Source: JASLBX01 sp035762665 (GTDB taxonomy: Bacteria; Actinomycetota; Actinomycetes; Jiangellales; Jiangellaceae). Taken from it: 64,000 nt of DNA. The first letter of the stretch is position 1. The number at the start of each line of letters is the position of its first letter. Where the stretch lies: positions 1-64,000 of the forward strand of contig DASTNZ010000062.1 of NCBI GenBank assembly GCA_035762665.1, written 5' to 3'. Below the pieces are notes generated by a model. It ran no database searches. It saw nothing but the letters and a program-made list of their open reading frames with translations, and had not been told where the DNA came from. Of this stretch, positions 15,904-24,649 are shown one piece after another. Made by a program: the position numbers and the translations under genes.

Positions 15904-16839
15904 TCAACTCTTCTTCGTTACTGACCCGCTGCGATGCCCACTGACTGCCTCGGCGGTGGCTCGCAGGGCTTCGCCGGTCGTGTCGTAGCGACGCTGCGCG
16001 ACAGCGACGTAGATCAGGTCCAGGACGATCAGTTGCGGGTGGCGTGCCGCGAGTGCGTCCGGCCGGAACGTCGTCTCGTGGATGGCCGTGGTGAGTACGA
16101 TGTCCGCGACTTCGGCCAGCGGCGAGTTCGGGAAGCTGGTGAGGGCCACGGTGGTGGTGCCCTTACTGCCCGCGGTCGAGAGCATCTCGACCGTCTCGTA
16201 GGTGGCGCCGGAGTGGGACACGGCGATCGCCACGTCGTCGGGAGTAAGGAGCGAAGCACTCGTCAAACCCGAGTGCACGTCGCTCCACGACCAGGTCGGG
16301 ATGCCAATGCGATGCAGGCACAACTGCATCTCGCCCGCTACAAGCGCACTACCGCCGATGCCGTACACCTCGACCCGGCCGGCGCGGGAGATAGCGTCGG
16401 CGGCCTTGTCGACCTCGGCGAGATCGAGACCGGCGGCCGTCTCCTGAATAGCACGGATGTCCGCCGTGGTGATCATGTTGAGGACTCGTTCCAGGGAGTC
16501 GGTAGGCATGATCTCCCTGCCGATGTCGATCTCCCAGCCGGCGACTGCCGACGATCGGCCGGTCTCCTCGGCCATGGCCAACCGCAGGTCGGAGTAGCCC
16601 GGCAGGCCGAGTGCGCGGCAGAACCGGGTGACGGTCGCGGCCGACGTCCCGCTGCGCTCAGCCGTTTCGAGTATGGTGGCACGCGCGACGACGGCAGGGG
16701 CGGACAGAACCTGCTCGCCCACCCGTTGCAGAGCCGACGGCAGTTCGGGTAATACGGACCGGATTCTGGTGAGCAGCGACTCGTCCCCCGCCGGACGGCC
16801 GGAGTCGGCGGTCACATCCGGCGCAGAGTCTCGAGTCAT
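15904..16839 (-). CDS. RpiR/MurR-family transcriptional regulator with SIS domain
   Basis: 311 residues. The N-terminal RpiR HTH (ETAERSGTSAATVTRFCRAL, about residues 45-75) is followed by a sugar-phosphate-binding SIS domain (VEVYGIGGSALVAGEMQLCL, then AVSHSGATYETVEML). Such regulators sense phosphosugars, often amino sugars. The ATG at 16839 has an AAGGAG site; an in-frame ATG 33 codons upstream lacks one. The adjacent truncated NgcE-like gene suggests a former amino-sugar uptake operon. A palindrome upstream at 16904 may be its own operator. Confidence 0.9.
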   Translation of the reverse strand: MTRDSAPDVTADSGRPAGDESLLTRIRSVLPELPSALQRVGEQVLSAPAVVARATILETAERSGTSAATVTRFCRALGLPGYSDLRLAMAEETGRSSAVAGWEIDIGREIMPTDSLERVLNMITTADIRAIQETAAGLDLAEVDKAADAISRAGRVEVYGIGGSALVAGEMQLCLHRIGIPTWSWSDVHSGLTSASLLTPDDVAIAVSHSGATYETVEMLSTAGSKGTTTVALTSFPNSPLAEVADIVLTTAIHETTFRPDALAARHPQLIVLDLIYVAVAQRRYDTTGEALRATAEAVSGHRSGSVTKKS

Positions 16840-16903
16840 CGGAGCTCCTTCCATGGGGCGTCGTTGGGCACCAGTTTCGGAGCATGGGGCCCTGGACGCA
16901 GTG

Positions 16904-16920
16904 GTGAAAATTGTTTGCAC
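16904..16920. promoter_or_regulatory. Imperfect palindrome GTGAAAATTGTTTGCAC, candidate RpiR operator
   Basis: GTG(A/C)AAA half-sites face each other around TTG, with one mismatch, 65 bp upstream of the RpiR start. The TGAAA/TTTCA character resembles RpiR/MurR sites. Autoregulation is inferred. Confidence 0.45.
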
Positions 16921-16977
16921 GCACGCGACAGGTGTCAAGAGGTCTAGACGACCTCGTTGGGCCTCGTTACTTTTCCG

Positions 16978-17253
16978 TCACCAAGTCCAGCCGCGGACTC
17001 GCAGGTCGCTCTCGATGATGAGCCGGCGCACTGGTGGAGCTGCGACCGGCACCGGGATGCCGGCCAAGCCGCACGCTTCAGCCAGCAGGTCGTCGTATGC
17101 GATCTCTGCGGCGCGCAGGTGGTGAGCTCGCGCCCAGCGGTTCTCGTCGGACTCGAGCTGCCGGATCTCCCATGCGAGTCGGGACAGCCGCCACTGGACC
17201 ACCAGGGTCTCCATGGGGTCTGGCTGGGAGTGTCGGGTCCGGCGCAACAGCAT
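16978..17253 (-). CDS. Small conserved-type hypothetical protein
   Basis: 91 residues, mostly helical and charged (VVQWRLSRLAWEIRQLESDE, AHHLRAAEIAYDDLLAEACG). It begins MLLRRTRHSQPDP after a good GAAGGAG site, which fixes the start at 17253. It is the third gene of the oxoprolinase-DUF2203 run on the minus strand. No signal peptide or membrane segment. I do not recognise a family. Confidence 0.65.
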   Translation of the reverse strand: MLLRRTRHSQPDPMETLVVQWRLSRLAWEIRQLESDENRWARAHHLRAAEIAYDDLLAEACGLAGIPVPVAAPPVRRLIIESDLRVRGWTW

Positions 17254-17317
17254 CGCAGCTCCTTCGCTTCGATCGTACGCCGGACCGATCCACGTGGTCA
17301 CTCCGCCGGTGCCGCCG

Positions 17318-17695
17318 TCAGGCCCACGAAGCTGGAATGCGGCGCCGTCCGCTGAATCCGAACTCTGGCCGGTGGTACCAGTCCAACTCCCGCTCGCATT
17401 CGAGCCAGCACAGCAGGATGAGCTCGCCATCGATCTCGGCGTGAAAGTCGACGAGCAGCGGCGCAAGGCTCTTGGGTTCCAGGCCACGGCCGACGATCCA
17501 CTCAATGATCTCGTGGACGCGTGCCTCGCCGGCCTTGTACTCGGGCTGCCCGCCGAGCGGCGACGGCTCGCCCTGCCGGATCGCATCGGCCAACTCAGTC
17601 GTGTCCGCACGCAGCGTTACGAACTCGCGGGTCAGCTCGATCAGCTCGGGCAAGAGCGCTCGTGCCTCCGCGACCGTGTACGTGCGAAATACCAT
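17318..17695 (-). CDS. DUF2203 family protein
   Basis: 125 residues. It begins FRTYTVAEARALLPELIELT and has the family's second half LLVDFHAEIDGELILLCWLE followed by WYHRPEFGFSGRRRI. The family is common in actinobacteria, chloroflexi and firmicutes, and no function is established. It starts 3 nt after the oxoprolinase stop, so the two are probably co-transcribed. Confidence 0.85.
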   Translation of the reverse strand: MVFRTYTVAEARALLPELIELTREFVTLRADTTELADAIRQGEPSPLGGQPEYKAGEARVHEIIEWIVGRGLEPKSLAPLLVDFHAEIDGELILLCWLECERELDWYHRPEFGFSGRRRIPASWA

Positions 17696-17697
17696 CG

Positions 17698-20600
17698 TCA
17701 GGCCCCGTACCCTCCACCGCCGGGCGTCTCGATGACGAGCACATCGTCCACTCCCACATTCACCGAACCACAGCCGGGCAACTCGACGACAGACCCGTCG
17801 GCTCGTTCAACCCGATTCCTTCCCCGGGCGCCGGGCTGGCCGCCGGCCATGCCGTACGGCGGGACACGCCGATGGCCGGACAAGATGCTGACCGCCACCG
17901 GCTCACGGAAGCGTAATCGCCGGACGGCGCCATCGCCACCGCGCCACCGTCCGTCTCCTCCGCTGCCGCGCTGGATTGCAAAGCTGTCGACGAATACCGG
18001 GAACCGCCACTCCAGCACCTCTGGGTCGGTGAGCCGTGAGTTCGTCATGTGGGTCTGCACCACCGAGGCACCGTCGAAACCCCGCCCCGCGCCCGATCCC
18101 GAGCCGACGGTTTCGTAGTACTGGTGCCGGTCGTTGCCGAAGGTCACGTTGTTCATCGTCCCTGAGCCCTCGGCCTGAATGCCGAGCGCCGCGTAGAGCG
18201 CTCCGGTCACCGCTTGGGAGGTCTCGACGTTCCCCGCGACGACGGCGGCGGGATACTCGGGCGCCAATAGGCAACTCGGCGGGACCACGATCCGAAGCGG
18301 CCGCAGGCAACCGTCGTTGAGCGGGATGTCGTCGGCCACCAGCGTGCGAAATACGTACAGCACGGCCGCGGTGGCCACCGAAGCCGGTGCATTGAAGTTC
18401 GTGTCGAGCTGGGCTGACGTACCGGTGAAGTCGATGGTCGCGGAGCGGCCGGCACGGTCGACGGTGACGCGCACTTTGATCACAGCGCCGTTGTCCATCT
18501 CATATGCGTGCTCGCCGTCGTGGAGCGTGTCGATGACGCGTCGCACCGCTTCCTCGGCGTTGTCCTGCACATGCCGCATGTAGGCCAGCACGACGTCGAG
18601 CCCGAAATGGTCGATCATCTTGCCGACCTCCTCGACGCCCTTCTCGTTGGCCGCGATCTGTGCCCGCAGGTCCGCGATGTTGGTGACCGGGTTGCGTGAC
18701 GGGTAGGGAGCGGATGAAAGCAGGTCGATGGTCTCCTTCTCGCGGAACCGGCCGTTCTCCACGAGCAGCCAATTGTCGAACAGCACGCCCTCCTCGTGAA
18801 CGTTACGGCTCGTCGCGGGCATCGAACCGGGTGTCACACCACCGATCTCGGCGTGGTGCCCGCGTGCCGCCACGAAGAACAAGATCCCCCTATGAAAGGG
18901 GTTGAACACCGGGGTGATGACGGTGATGTCCGGCAGGTGGGTCCCGCCGTGGTACGGGTCATTGACGGCGTAGACGTCGCCGGGCTTCATATCCAGGCCT
19001 CGCCGGCGGATGACCTCTTGGACGCTAGAACCCATGGAACCCAGATGCACCGGCATGTGCGGCGCGTTGGCGATCAGGTTGCCGTCCGGATCGAACAACG
19101 CGCAGGAGAAATCCAGCCGCTCCTTGATATTCACTGACTGCGCCGTCGACTCCAGTCGCACGCCCATCTGCTCGGCGATCGACATGAACAGGTTGTTGAA
19201 GATCTCCAGCATGACGGGGTCGGCCTCGATGCCGACGTCCTCGTGATCAGCCGGGGCAACGACGCGTTCGACGATCAGGTGACCGCGCGCGGTGACCGAT
19301 GCCTGCCACCCGCTGTCCACGACTGTGGTGGCGTTGGCTTCGGCGATGATCGCCGGGCCGGCAACTCGGGCGTCAACGGAGAGTTCGGCGCGTTCATACA
19401 GGGGGACGTGCCGCCACCGACCACCGGTGTACACACGGACGTCTTCCCCAGGATCTTGCGACAATCCCCACCGTCGTACGCTGTGAATTGTCGCAAGATC
19501 GTGAGGGGTGGACTGCGAGCGCGCCACCGCCTCCACCGACAGCGCTTCTACGACGAGTGGCCGGTCGAGCAGGAATGAGTAGATCCGCCGGTAGGTTTCC
19601 TCGAACTCACCGGCCATCGCCGCGGGCTCGGCCAGCTGGACGGGCACTGCGGTGTCCGTGCCGTCGTAGCGCAGATGCGCCCGGTGCACCACCTTGACCT
19701 GCCCGGCAACGGCACCTTCGGCAAGCAGTTCTGCGATCGCGGTGTCCTCGAGTTCTCTCGCGACGGCCAGCAACCGGTCCATCACCGCAGGCTCGAGACG
19801 AGCTTCGACCGACTTCTCGCGCATGGCCGCGGTGTCGGCCAGCCCGATGCCGAGCGCGGACAGCACTCCGGCCATCGGAGGTACCACGACAGTACGGATG
19901 CCTAGGGAGTCGGCGACCGCGCAGGCGTGCTGGCCACCGGCCCCCCCGAACGTGGTCAACGCATATTCGGTGATGTCGCGGCCCTTCTGCACAGAAATCT
20001 TCTTGATCGCGTTGGCCATGTTGGCGACGGCTATCGCCAGGAAGCCCTCGGCCACCTGCTCTGGGGTGCGCTCGTCGCCGATCTCAGCGGCAAGCGTGGT
20101 GAACCCGCGCCGCACGACCTCGGCATCGAGTGGCTGGTCACCGGCAGGGCCGAACACGTGCGGGAAATGCGCCGGCTGGATCCGCCCGAGCATGACGTTC
20201 GCATCGGTGACCGTCAACGGCCCGCCACGGCGGTAACAGGCAGGGCCCGGTTCCGCGCCGGCGGAGTCGGGCCCAACGCGGTACCGGCTGCCGTCGAAGT
20301 GCAGGATCGACCCGCCGCCCGCTGCCACGGTGTGGATGTCCAGCATCGGCGCGCGCAGCCGGACGCCAGCCACCTCGGTGTTGAAGACCCGCTCGTACTC
20401 GCCCACGTAGTGCGACACGTCGGTGGACGTCCCGCCCATGTCGAAGCCGATCACCTTGCCGAAGCCAGCCAGCCGCGAGACGGCGGCCATCCCGACGATG
20501 CCGCCCGCCGGGCCGGACAGGATCGCGTCCTTGCCGCGGAAGTTGTGTGCCTCGGTCAGCCCCCCGTTGGACTGCATGAACAGCAGGCGGGCTCCTGGCA

Positions 20601-21294
20601 GCTCGGCGGCCACCTGGGCGACATAACGGCGCAAGATCGGTGACAGGTAGGCGTCGACGACCGTGGTATCGCCGCGTGGTATCAGCTTCATCAGCGGGCT
20701 GGCTTCGCTGGAATGGGAAATCTGAGGGAAGCCGATTTCGTCCGCCACGGCGCCAACCGCGCGCTCATGTTCCGGATACAGGTGACTGTGCAGGCATACG
20801 ATCGCGACGGCCCGGATGCCGTCGTCGTATGCCGCTTGGAGGCTGGGGCGGAGCGCGTCGAGATCGGGGGAACGGACGACGGTTCCTTCCGCAGTGATCC
20901 GCTCGTCGACCTCGATGACTCGCTTGTACAGCAGCTCAGGCAGGACGATGTGCCGGTCGAAGATGCGGGGCCGGTTCTGGTACCCGATCCGGAGTGCGTC
21001 CCCGAAGCCGCGAGTGATCACTAATGCAGTGCGCTCCCCCTTACGCTCCAGCAGCGCGTTGGTCGCGACAGTCGTGCCCATCCGCACCGCCTCGATGCGG
21101 TCCACCGGAATCGGGCCCGATGCCGAGACGCCGAGTAGCTCCCGGATGCCGGCAAGTGCTGCGTCCCGGTACCGGGGAGGGTTCTCGGAGAGAAGCTTGT
21201 GGGTGACCAGCGATCCGTCCGGGCGGCGAGCGACGACATCGGTGAAGGTGCCGCCGCGATCGATCCAGAACTGCCAACGTCCAGTCACACGCAC
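17698..21294 (-). CDS. 5-oxoprolinase-type hydantoinase A/B fusion protein
   Basis: 1198 residues, the size of full-length ATP-dependent 5-oxoprolinase, in which HyuA-like and HyuB-like halves are joined. The N-terminal half has the actin-like phosphate motif DRGGTFTDVVARRPDG and the later GFDMGGTSTDVSHY. The B half begins about residue 690 (DPVMLEIFNNLFMSIAEQMG) and has NAPHMPVHLGSMG and NDPYHGGTHLPDI. The reaction would open 5-oxo-L-proline to glutamate using ATP; a hydantoinase substrate is the alternative. GTG at 21288 is another possible start. It is followed by DUF2203 and a small gene. Confidence 0.92.
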   Translation of the reverse strand: MRVTGRWQFWIDRGGTFTDVVARRPDGSLVTHKLLSENPPRYRDAALAGIRELLGVSASGPIPVDRIEAVRMGTTVATNALLERKGERTALVITRGFGDALRIGYQNRPRIFDRHIVLPELLYKRVIEVDERITAEGTVVRSPDLDALRPSLQAAYDDGIRAVAIVCLHSHLYPEHERAVGAVADEIGFPQISHSSEASPLMKLIPRGDTTVVDAYLSPILRRYVAQVAAELPGARLLFMQSNGGLTEAHNFRGKDAILSGPAGGIVGMAAVSRLAGFGKVIGFDMGGTSTDVSHYVGEYERVFNTEVAGVRLRAPMLDIHTVAAGGGSILHFDGSRYRVGPDSAGAEPGPACYRRGGPLTVTDANVMLGRIQPAHFPHVFGPAGDQPLDAEVVRRGFTTLAAEIGDERTPEQVAEGFLAIAVANMANAIKKISVQKGRDITEYALTTFGGAGGQHACAVADSLGIRTVVVPPMAGVLSALGIGLADTAAMREKSVEARLEPAVMDRLLAVARELEDTAIAELLAEGAVAGQVKVVHRAHLRYDGTDTAVPVQLAEPAAMAGEFEETYRRIYSFLLDRPLVVEALSVEAVARSQSTPHDLATIHSVRRWGLSQDPGEDVRVYTGGRWRHVPLYERAELSVDARVAGPAIIAEANATTVVDSGWQASVTARGHLIVERVVAPADHEDVGIEADPVMLEIFNNLFMSIAEQMGVRLESTAQSVNIKERLDFSCALFDPDGNLIANAPHMPVHLGSMGSSVQEVIRRRGLDMKPGDVYAVNDPYHGGTHLPDITVITPVFNPFHRGILFFVAARGHHAEIGGVTPGSMPATSRNVHEEGVLFDNWLLVENGRFREKETIDLLSSAPYPSRNPVTNIADLRAQIAANEKGVEEVGKMIDHFGLDVVLAYMRHVQDNAEEAVRRVIDTLHDGEHAYEMDNGAVIKVRVTVDRAGRSATIDFTGTSAQLDTNFNAPASVATAAVLYVFRTLVADDIPLNDGCLRPLRIVVPPSCLLAPEYPAAVVAGNVETSQAVTGALYAALGIQAEGSGTMNNVTFGNDRHQYYETVGSGSGAGRGFDGASVVQTHMTNSRLTDPEVLEWRFPVFVDSFAIQRGSGGDGRWRGGDGAVRRLRFREPVAVSILSGHRRVPPYGMAGGQPGARGRNRVERADGSVVELPGCGSVNVGVDDVLVIETPGGGGYGA

Positions 21295-21319
21295 ATTCGA
21301 ACACGACGAGCGGGGCGGG

Positions 21320-21840
21320 TCAGTCGGCGAACTGGATGGAACCGGTACGGCGACCTACGCTGGCCAGGCGCTCGAGCAGGACGGCGGCGGTCACCAGCCA
21401 GACGACGACAAGCGCACCAAACACGGCCATGGCCTGCGGCAGCCGCCAGGTGACGCCGAAAATCGGGCCGAGAGCGAACAACGCCACTGAAGAAGACAGC
21501 AAACCGGTGGGGAGCCATTGCACACTGCGACCGACGAACACCGGCCACAGCGGCCCGGGGGCGGCCACCAGCAGCGGCAGGGTGCCCTGCCGGCGCTCCC
21601 AGGTCGTGGTTGGACGCAGATGAACGCCTCGAAGGCCATGAACACCACGGCGTTGCCGATGAACAAGAACCGGATGACGTCTGCCGAGTCGAGCAGGACT
21701 CCGATCAGCGCAAAGAAGATCACCTGAGTCAGCAAACGGCTGAGATAACCGAACGTCCACGACGCGGGGGTGAACATGACCCACATGTCCGCCCAGGCGT
21801 TGGCGGCGCTGTACCGGATGACTCGAGATGGGGCGAGCAC
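21320..21840 (-). pseudogene. ABC-2 type exporter permease, frameshifted and internally deleted
   Basis: From the GTG near 21840 one frame encodes VLAPSRVIRYSAANAWADMW, hydrophobic segments and FIGNAVVFMAFEAFICVQ. Homology shifts frame near 21612-21618 to TTTWERRQGTLPLLVAAPGP, a motif typical of DrrB-type permeases, and continues to SGRRTGSIQFAD. The total of about 170 residues is well below the usual 250. ALVVVWLVTAAVLLERL joins a mid-protein helix directly to the C-terminal helix, so a middle block is missing. It is the last member of a decayed exporter cluster. Confidence 0.7.
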
Positions 21841-21844
21841 GATT

Positions 21845-21960
21845 TCACGCAAGGCCGATCGTCCCCGTCCTGCGCAGCCGGTCGACCGCACGCCTAAGCA
21901 GGAAGAGCCCGAGAAGTAAGCCTGCTGCACCCAGGGCGAGAATCATCGGCGACGCTCGCA
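21845..21960 (-). pseudogene. C-terminal remnant of a second ABC-2 permease
   Basis: One frame encodes a last transmembrane helix and the cytoplasmic tail ILALGAAGLLLGLFLLRRAV then DRLRRTGTIGLA, ending at 21845. This is the standard end of ABC-2 permeases. The rest of that permease is absent; sequence upstream is the ABC ATPase fragment in a different frame, so a deletion fused the two. Confidence 0.6.
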
Positions 21961-22166
21961 TGGCCGGATGTCGGAAGCAGCACGGTGGAGAGAACCTTGC
22001 ACAGCGTCGTCTTGCCCGCACCATTGGGCCCGAGCAGGCCGTGGACTTCACCGGCCGGAATGGCGAGATCTACGCTTTCAAGAGCTACCACATCGTGGGC
22101 CTTGCGCCGGCCCTTGAACATCCGGCGTAACTGTTGCACTTCTACCGCGCACTCGGCCATCCGCAT
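21958..22166 (-). pseudogene. N-terminal remnant of a DrrA-like ABC transporter ATPase
   Basis: From the ATG at 22166 the frame encodes VEVQQLRRMFKGRR, VVALESVDLAIPAGEVHGLL and the Walker A motif GPNGAGKTTL, then VLLPTSGHA. After that the ATPase homology ends and the frame terminates. The signature motif, Walker B and the C-terminal domain are missing (about 70 of some 310 residues remain). No transport function is possible. Confidence 0.75.
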
Positions 22167-22300
22167 GACACAGACAATGCCCCAACGCGGTCAGCTTGTG
22201 AACTAGCTGTCAAGGACATTGTGATCGACCCGGTGTCATTCGGCGAGCTCGATTATCCGCATCGCCGTCCCACTGCAGGGTCATCGGCTTGTCATGACTA

Positions 22301-22993
22301 TCAGGCTCGCTCAATCATCACGTGCGGCGGGAACTCTCGGGTGGCATACCGGCCGATTACGTAGGTGCTGAAGGCGTCGACCCCAGCACTGACGGCTCCC
22401 CCAATGACGGGGATGCGCTTGGTGACGGCCAAGGTGGCGTGTTTGCCGCCGACCCTTGTGACGAGCGCCTGCGTAACGTGGCTGCCTACCTGCTCGAGCA
22501 GTCTCGGGTCAGAGTCCCCTGAGGCCACCGCGACGTCGTGTGGATGGCCGGGGAACTCGTTGCGTTTGATCGCGGCCTTGACTTCATCTTCGCCGAGAAG
22601 TGTCATGAGCGCGGCGGTGCGCACCCGCGGGTCGTTGATGTTGTAGCCGCGCAGGTGCAGGATTGTTGCGACCATGCGGAGCTGCAATAGGCCGATGCCG
22701 GCGAGGTTGGCCGGAATGGCGACTGCCATGATCGCCACACCGCCGATGTTGGCCACGAATCCTTGCGCACCGGCCAGCCGCACATGTTGGTCCAAAACAT
22801 CTCGGATCGCCTGATCGACGTCGCGCCGCCGGGCGAGGTGGCGACGCGCAACCTCGCGGGCACCGGGAAAGCCGGTGAAGCCGTCGATCGCCTTGTCGAG
22901 GAACTGCCGGACGCCTCGGGCCGCAATCGCCGGCGCAGCGCGACGAGCCGCAGCATTGCTGGCCAGATTCGTCACGGTGCGACGAAAGCTCAT
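22301..22993 (-). CDS. EcsC family protein
   Basis: 230 residues. The central hydrophobic block VANIGGVAIMAVAIPANLAG and the later KRIPVIGGAVSAGVDAFSTY match EcsC-family proteins, named after a gene of the Bacillus ecsABC locus. Their function is unclear. The start at 22993 has a leaderless -10 box (TATGGT, 6 nt upstream). It is divergent from aat, whose promoter overlaps its own. Confidence 0.85.
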   Translation of the reverse strand: MSFRRTVTNLASNAAARRAAPAIAARGVRQFLDKAIDGFTGFPGAREVARRHLARRRDVDQAIRDVLDQHVRLAGAQGFVANIGGVAIMAVAIPANLAGIGLLQLRMVATILHLRGYNINDPRVRTAALMTLLGEDEVKAAIKRNEFPGHPHDVAVASGDSDPRLLEQVGSHVTQALVTRVGGKHATLAVTKRIPVIGGAVSAGVDAFSTYVIGRYATREFPPHVMIERA

Positions 22994-22999
22994 GCATAG

Positions 23000-23005
23000 A
23001 CCATA
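23000..23005 (-). promoter_or_regulatory. -10 box of a leaderless transcript (EcsC gene)
   Basis: On the minus strand TATGGT ends 6 nt before the ATG at 22993. It lies about 20 bp from the opposing -10 of aat. Confidence 0.55.
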
Positions 23006-23023
23006 CGCTGCCGAGCATCCTCA

Positions 23024-23029
23024 TAACCT
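23024..23029 (+). promoter_or_regulatory. -10 box of a leaderless transcript (aat)
   Basis: TAACCT ends 7 nt before the GTG at 23037, favouring 23037 over the ATG at 22992 that sits on the divergent gene's start. Confidence 0.55.
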
Positions 23030-23036
23030 GATCGGT

Positions 23037-23735
23037 GTGCCACCCACGGAGCCGCCGCCCACCCACTGGGTCCTGCCGGTACCCCGGACGGCCGACGCCG
23101 ACGGGCTCGTCGGGATTGGCGCAGACCTCGAGCCGGGCACGTTGCTGGCCGCCTATCGGGCCGGAATGTTCCCAATGCCGGTCGGCCGCCTGGTGCGCCG
23201 GCGCGCGGTACTCGCCTGGTGGTCGCCCGACCCGCGCGGGGTGATCCCGCTTGACGGCCTGCGCGTCACCCGCTCGATGCGGCAGGCGGAGAAACGATTC
23301 GAGATCACAATCGATACGGCCTTCAATGAGGTGGTAGCCGGCTGCGCCAACCCTCGGCGGCATGGCGGGTGGATCACCGAAGAGATCGAGGAGGCATACG
23401 CCGGCCTGCACGAGCTCGGTTGGGCACACTCGGTGGAGGCCTGGACGCTCGAGGGGCGGCTGGCCGGCGGCCTGTACGGCGTGGCGATCGGCGGGTTGTT
23501 CGCCGGTGAGTCGATGTTCCACATGTCGGCCGGCTGGGGTCGCGATGCGTCCAAAGTAGCTTTAATGGCGCTGGTCGACATCCTGGTGTCAGATGGCGTG
23601 GCTGGGCGGCTGCTCGATGTTCAGTGGTTGACGCCGCACCTGGCCCGGCTGGGTGCGGTTGAGATCAGCCGCGACGAGTACCTGAGGCGTCTGCGGTCCG
23701 CATTGACCCGGCCACTGCCGAGCGCATTCGCCTGA
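23037..23735 (+). CDS. aat: Leucyl/phenylalanyl-tRNA--protein transferase
   Basis: 232 residues, the same size as E. coli Aat. It transfers Leu or Phe from tRNA to N-terminal Arg/Lys of proteins, marking them for ClpS/ClpAP in the N-end rule pathway. Typical motifs are DGLVGIGADLEPGTLLAAYR, GMFPM, WWSPDPRGVIPLD, WITEEIEEAYAGLHELGWAH and GGLFAGESMFH. The start is set by the leaderless -10 box and by the family beginning PPTHWVLPVP. No clp gene is in the window. Confidence 0.95.
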   Translation: MPPTEPPPTHWVLPVPRTADADGLVGIGADLEPGTLLAAYRAGMFPMPVGRLVRRRAVLAWWSPDPRGVIPLDGLRVTRSMRQAEKRFEITIDTAFNEVVAGCANPRRHGGWITEEIEEAYAGLHELGWAHSVEAWTLEGRLAGGLYGVAIGGLFAGESMFHMSAGWGRDASKVALMALVDILVSDGVAGRLLDVQWLTPHLARLGAVEISRDEYLRRLRSALTRPLPSAFA

Positions 23736-23773
23736 CGCTGCTGGACGGATGACCTGGCGTCGGTGGGTCCGAA

Positions 23774-23779
23774 TAACAT
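23774..23779 (+). promoter_or_regulatory. -10 box of a leaderless transcript (Fpg-type glycosylase)
   Basis: TAACAT ends 6 nt before the ATG at 23786. Confidence 0.55.
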
Positions 23780-23785
23780 GAGCGC

Positions 23786-24649
23786 ATGCCAGAGTTGCCA
23801 GAGGTCGAGGCACTGGCGGGTTTCCTGCGCGAGCATGCCGTCGGGCAGGTGGTGGCCCGCGTCGACGTCGCGGCGATCAGTGTGCTCAAGACGTACGATC
23901 CGCCGGCTACTTCGCTCGGCGGGCTCACGATTACCGACGTGCACCGGCACGGCAAGTTCCTCGATCTCGATTGTGATGGACTGCACCTGATCTTCCATCT
24001 CTCGCGTGCAGGCTGGCTGAGGTGGAGCGACTCGCTTGCGGCCAAACCCCCGAAACCCGGCAAAGGTCCGCTGGCCCTGCGCGTGCACCTGGCCAATGGC
24101 GCAGGTTTCGACCTCACCGAGGCCGGCACCAAGAAGCGGCTGGCTCTTTACGTCGTACGCGATCCAGCCGAGGTGCCCGGAGTGGCGCGGCTCGGCATCG
24201 ATCCGCTGTCGGGCGAGTTCACCGTCGACCGCTTCGCCGCGATCCTGGAGCGGTCCGGCCGGTCCCAGATCAAGGGCGTCCTGCGAGATCAGGCTGTGAT
24301 CGCCGGTATCGGTAACGCGTACTCCGACGAGGTGCTGCACGTGGCGCGGGTCTCACCGTTCCACCCGGCCTCGACGTTCACCGAGGACGAGGTGGCTGGG
24401 TTGCACCAGGCGATCGTCGGCACGCTGCGCGATGCCGTGGAGCGGTCAAGCGGTCTCGCCGCACGTGACCTGAAGGACACCAAGCGGTCCGGCATGCGCG
24501 TGCACGGCCGCACGGGCGAACCGTGCCCGGTGTGCGGCGACACGGTGCGAGAAGTGTCATTCGCCGATTCCAGCCTGCAGTACTGCCCCACCTGCCAAAC
24601 GGGCGGCAAGCCGCTCGCCGACCGCCGGCTGTCCAGGCTGCTGAAGTGA
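23786..24649 (+). CDS. Fpg/Nei family DNA glycosylase/AP lyase
   Basis: 287 residues. The catalytic N-terminus MPELPEVEAL is intact, with Pro2 as nucleophile and Glu3. There is an H2TH region (VLRDQAVIAGIGNAYSDEVL) and a C-terminal zinc finger with two CxxC pairs (CPVC, CPTC). It excises oxidised or ring-opened bases. Whether it prefers 8-oxoguanine (Fpg) or pyrimidines (Nei) is not clear; the sequence differs from the canonical Mycobacterium Fpg. The stop overlaps the next gene's start (GTGA), so it is coupled to an AlkZ-like glycosylase. Confidence 0.93.
   Translation: MPELPEVEALAGFLREHAVGQVVARVDVAAISVLKTYDPPATSLGGLTITDVHRHGKFLDLDCDGLHLIFHLSRAGWLRWSDSLAAKPPKPGKGPLALRVHLANGAGFDLTEAGTKKRLALYVVRDPAEVPGVARLGIDPLSGEFTVDRFAAILERSGRSQIKGVLRDQAVIAGIGNAYSDEVLHVARVSPFHPASTFTEDEVAGLHQAIVGTLRDAVERSSGLAARDLKDTKRSGMRVHGRTGEPCPVCGDTVREVSFADSSLQYCPTCQTGGKPLADRRLSRLLK

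Noticed and set aside
17213..18118. Plus-strand open frames opposite the oxoprolinase gene
   Set aside because: Composition is Pro/Arg/Ser-rich as in high-GC shadows; the minus-strand gene is a complete known family.
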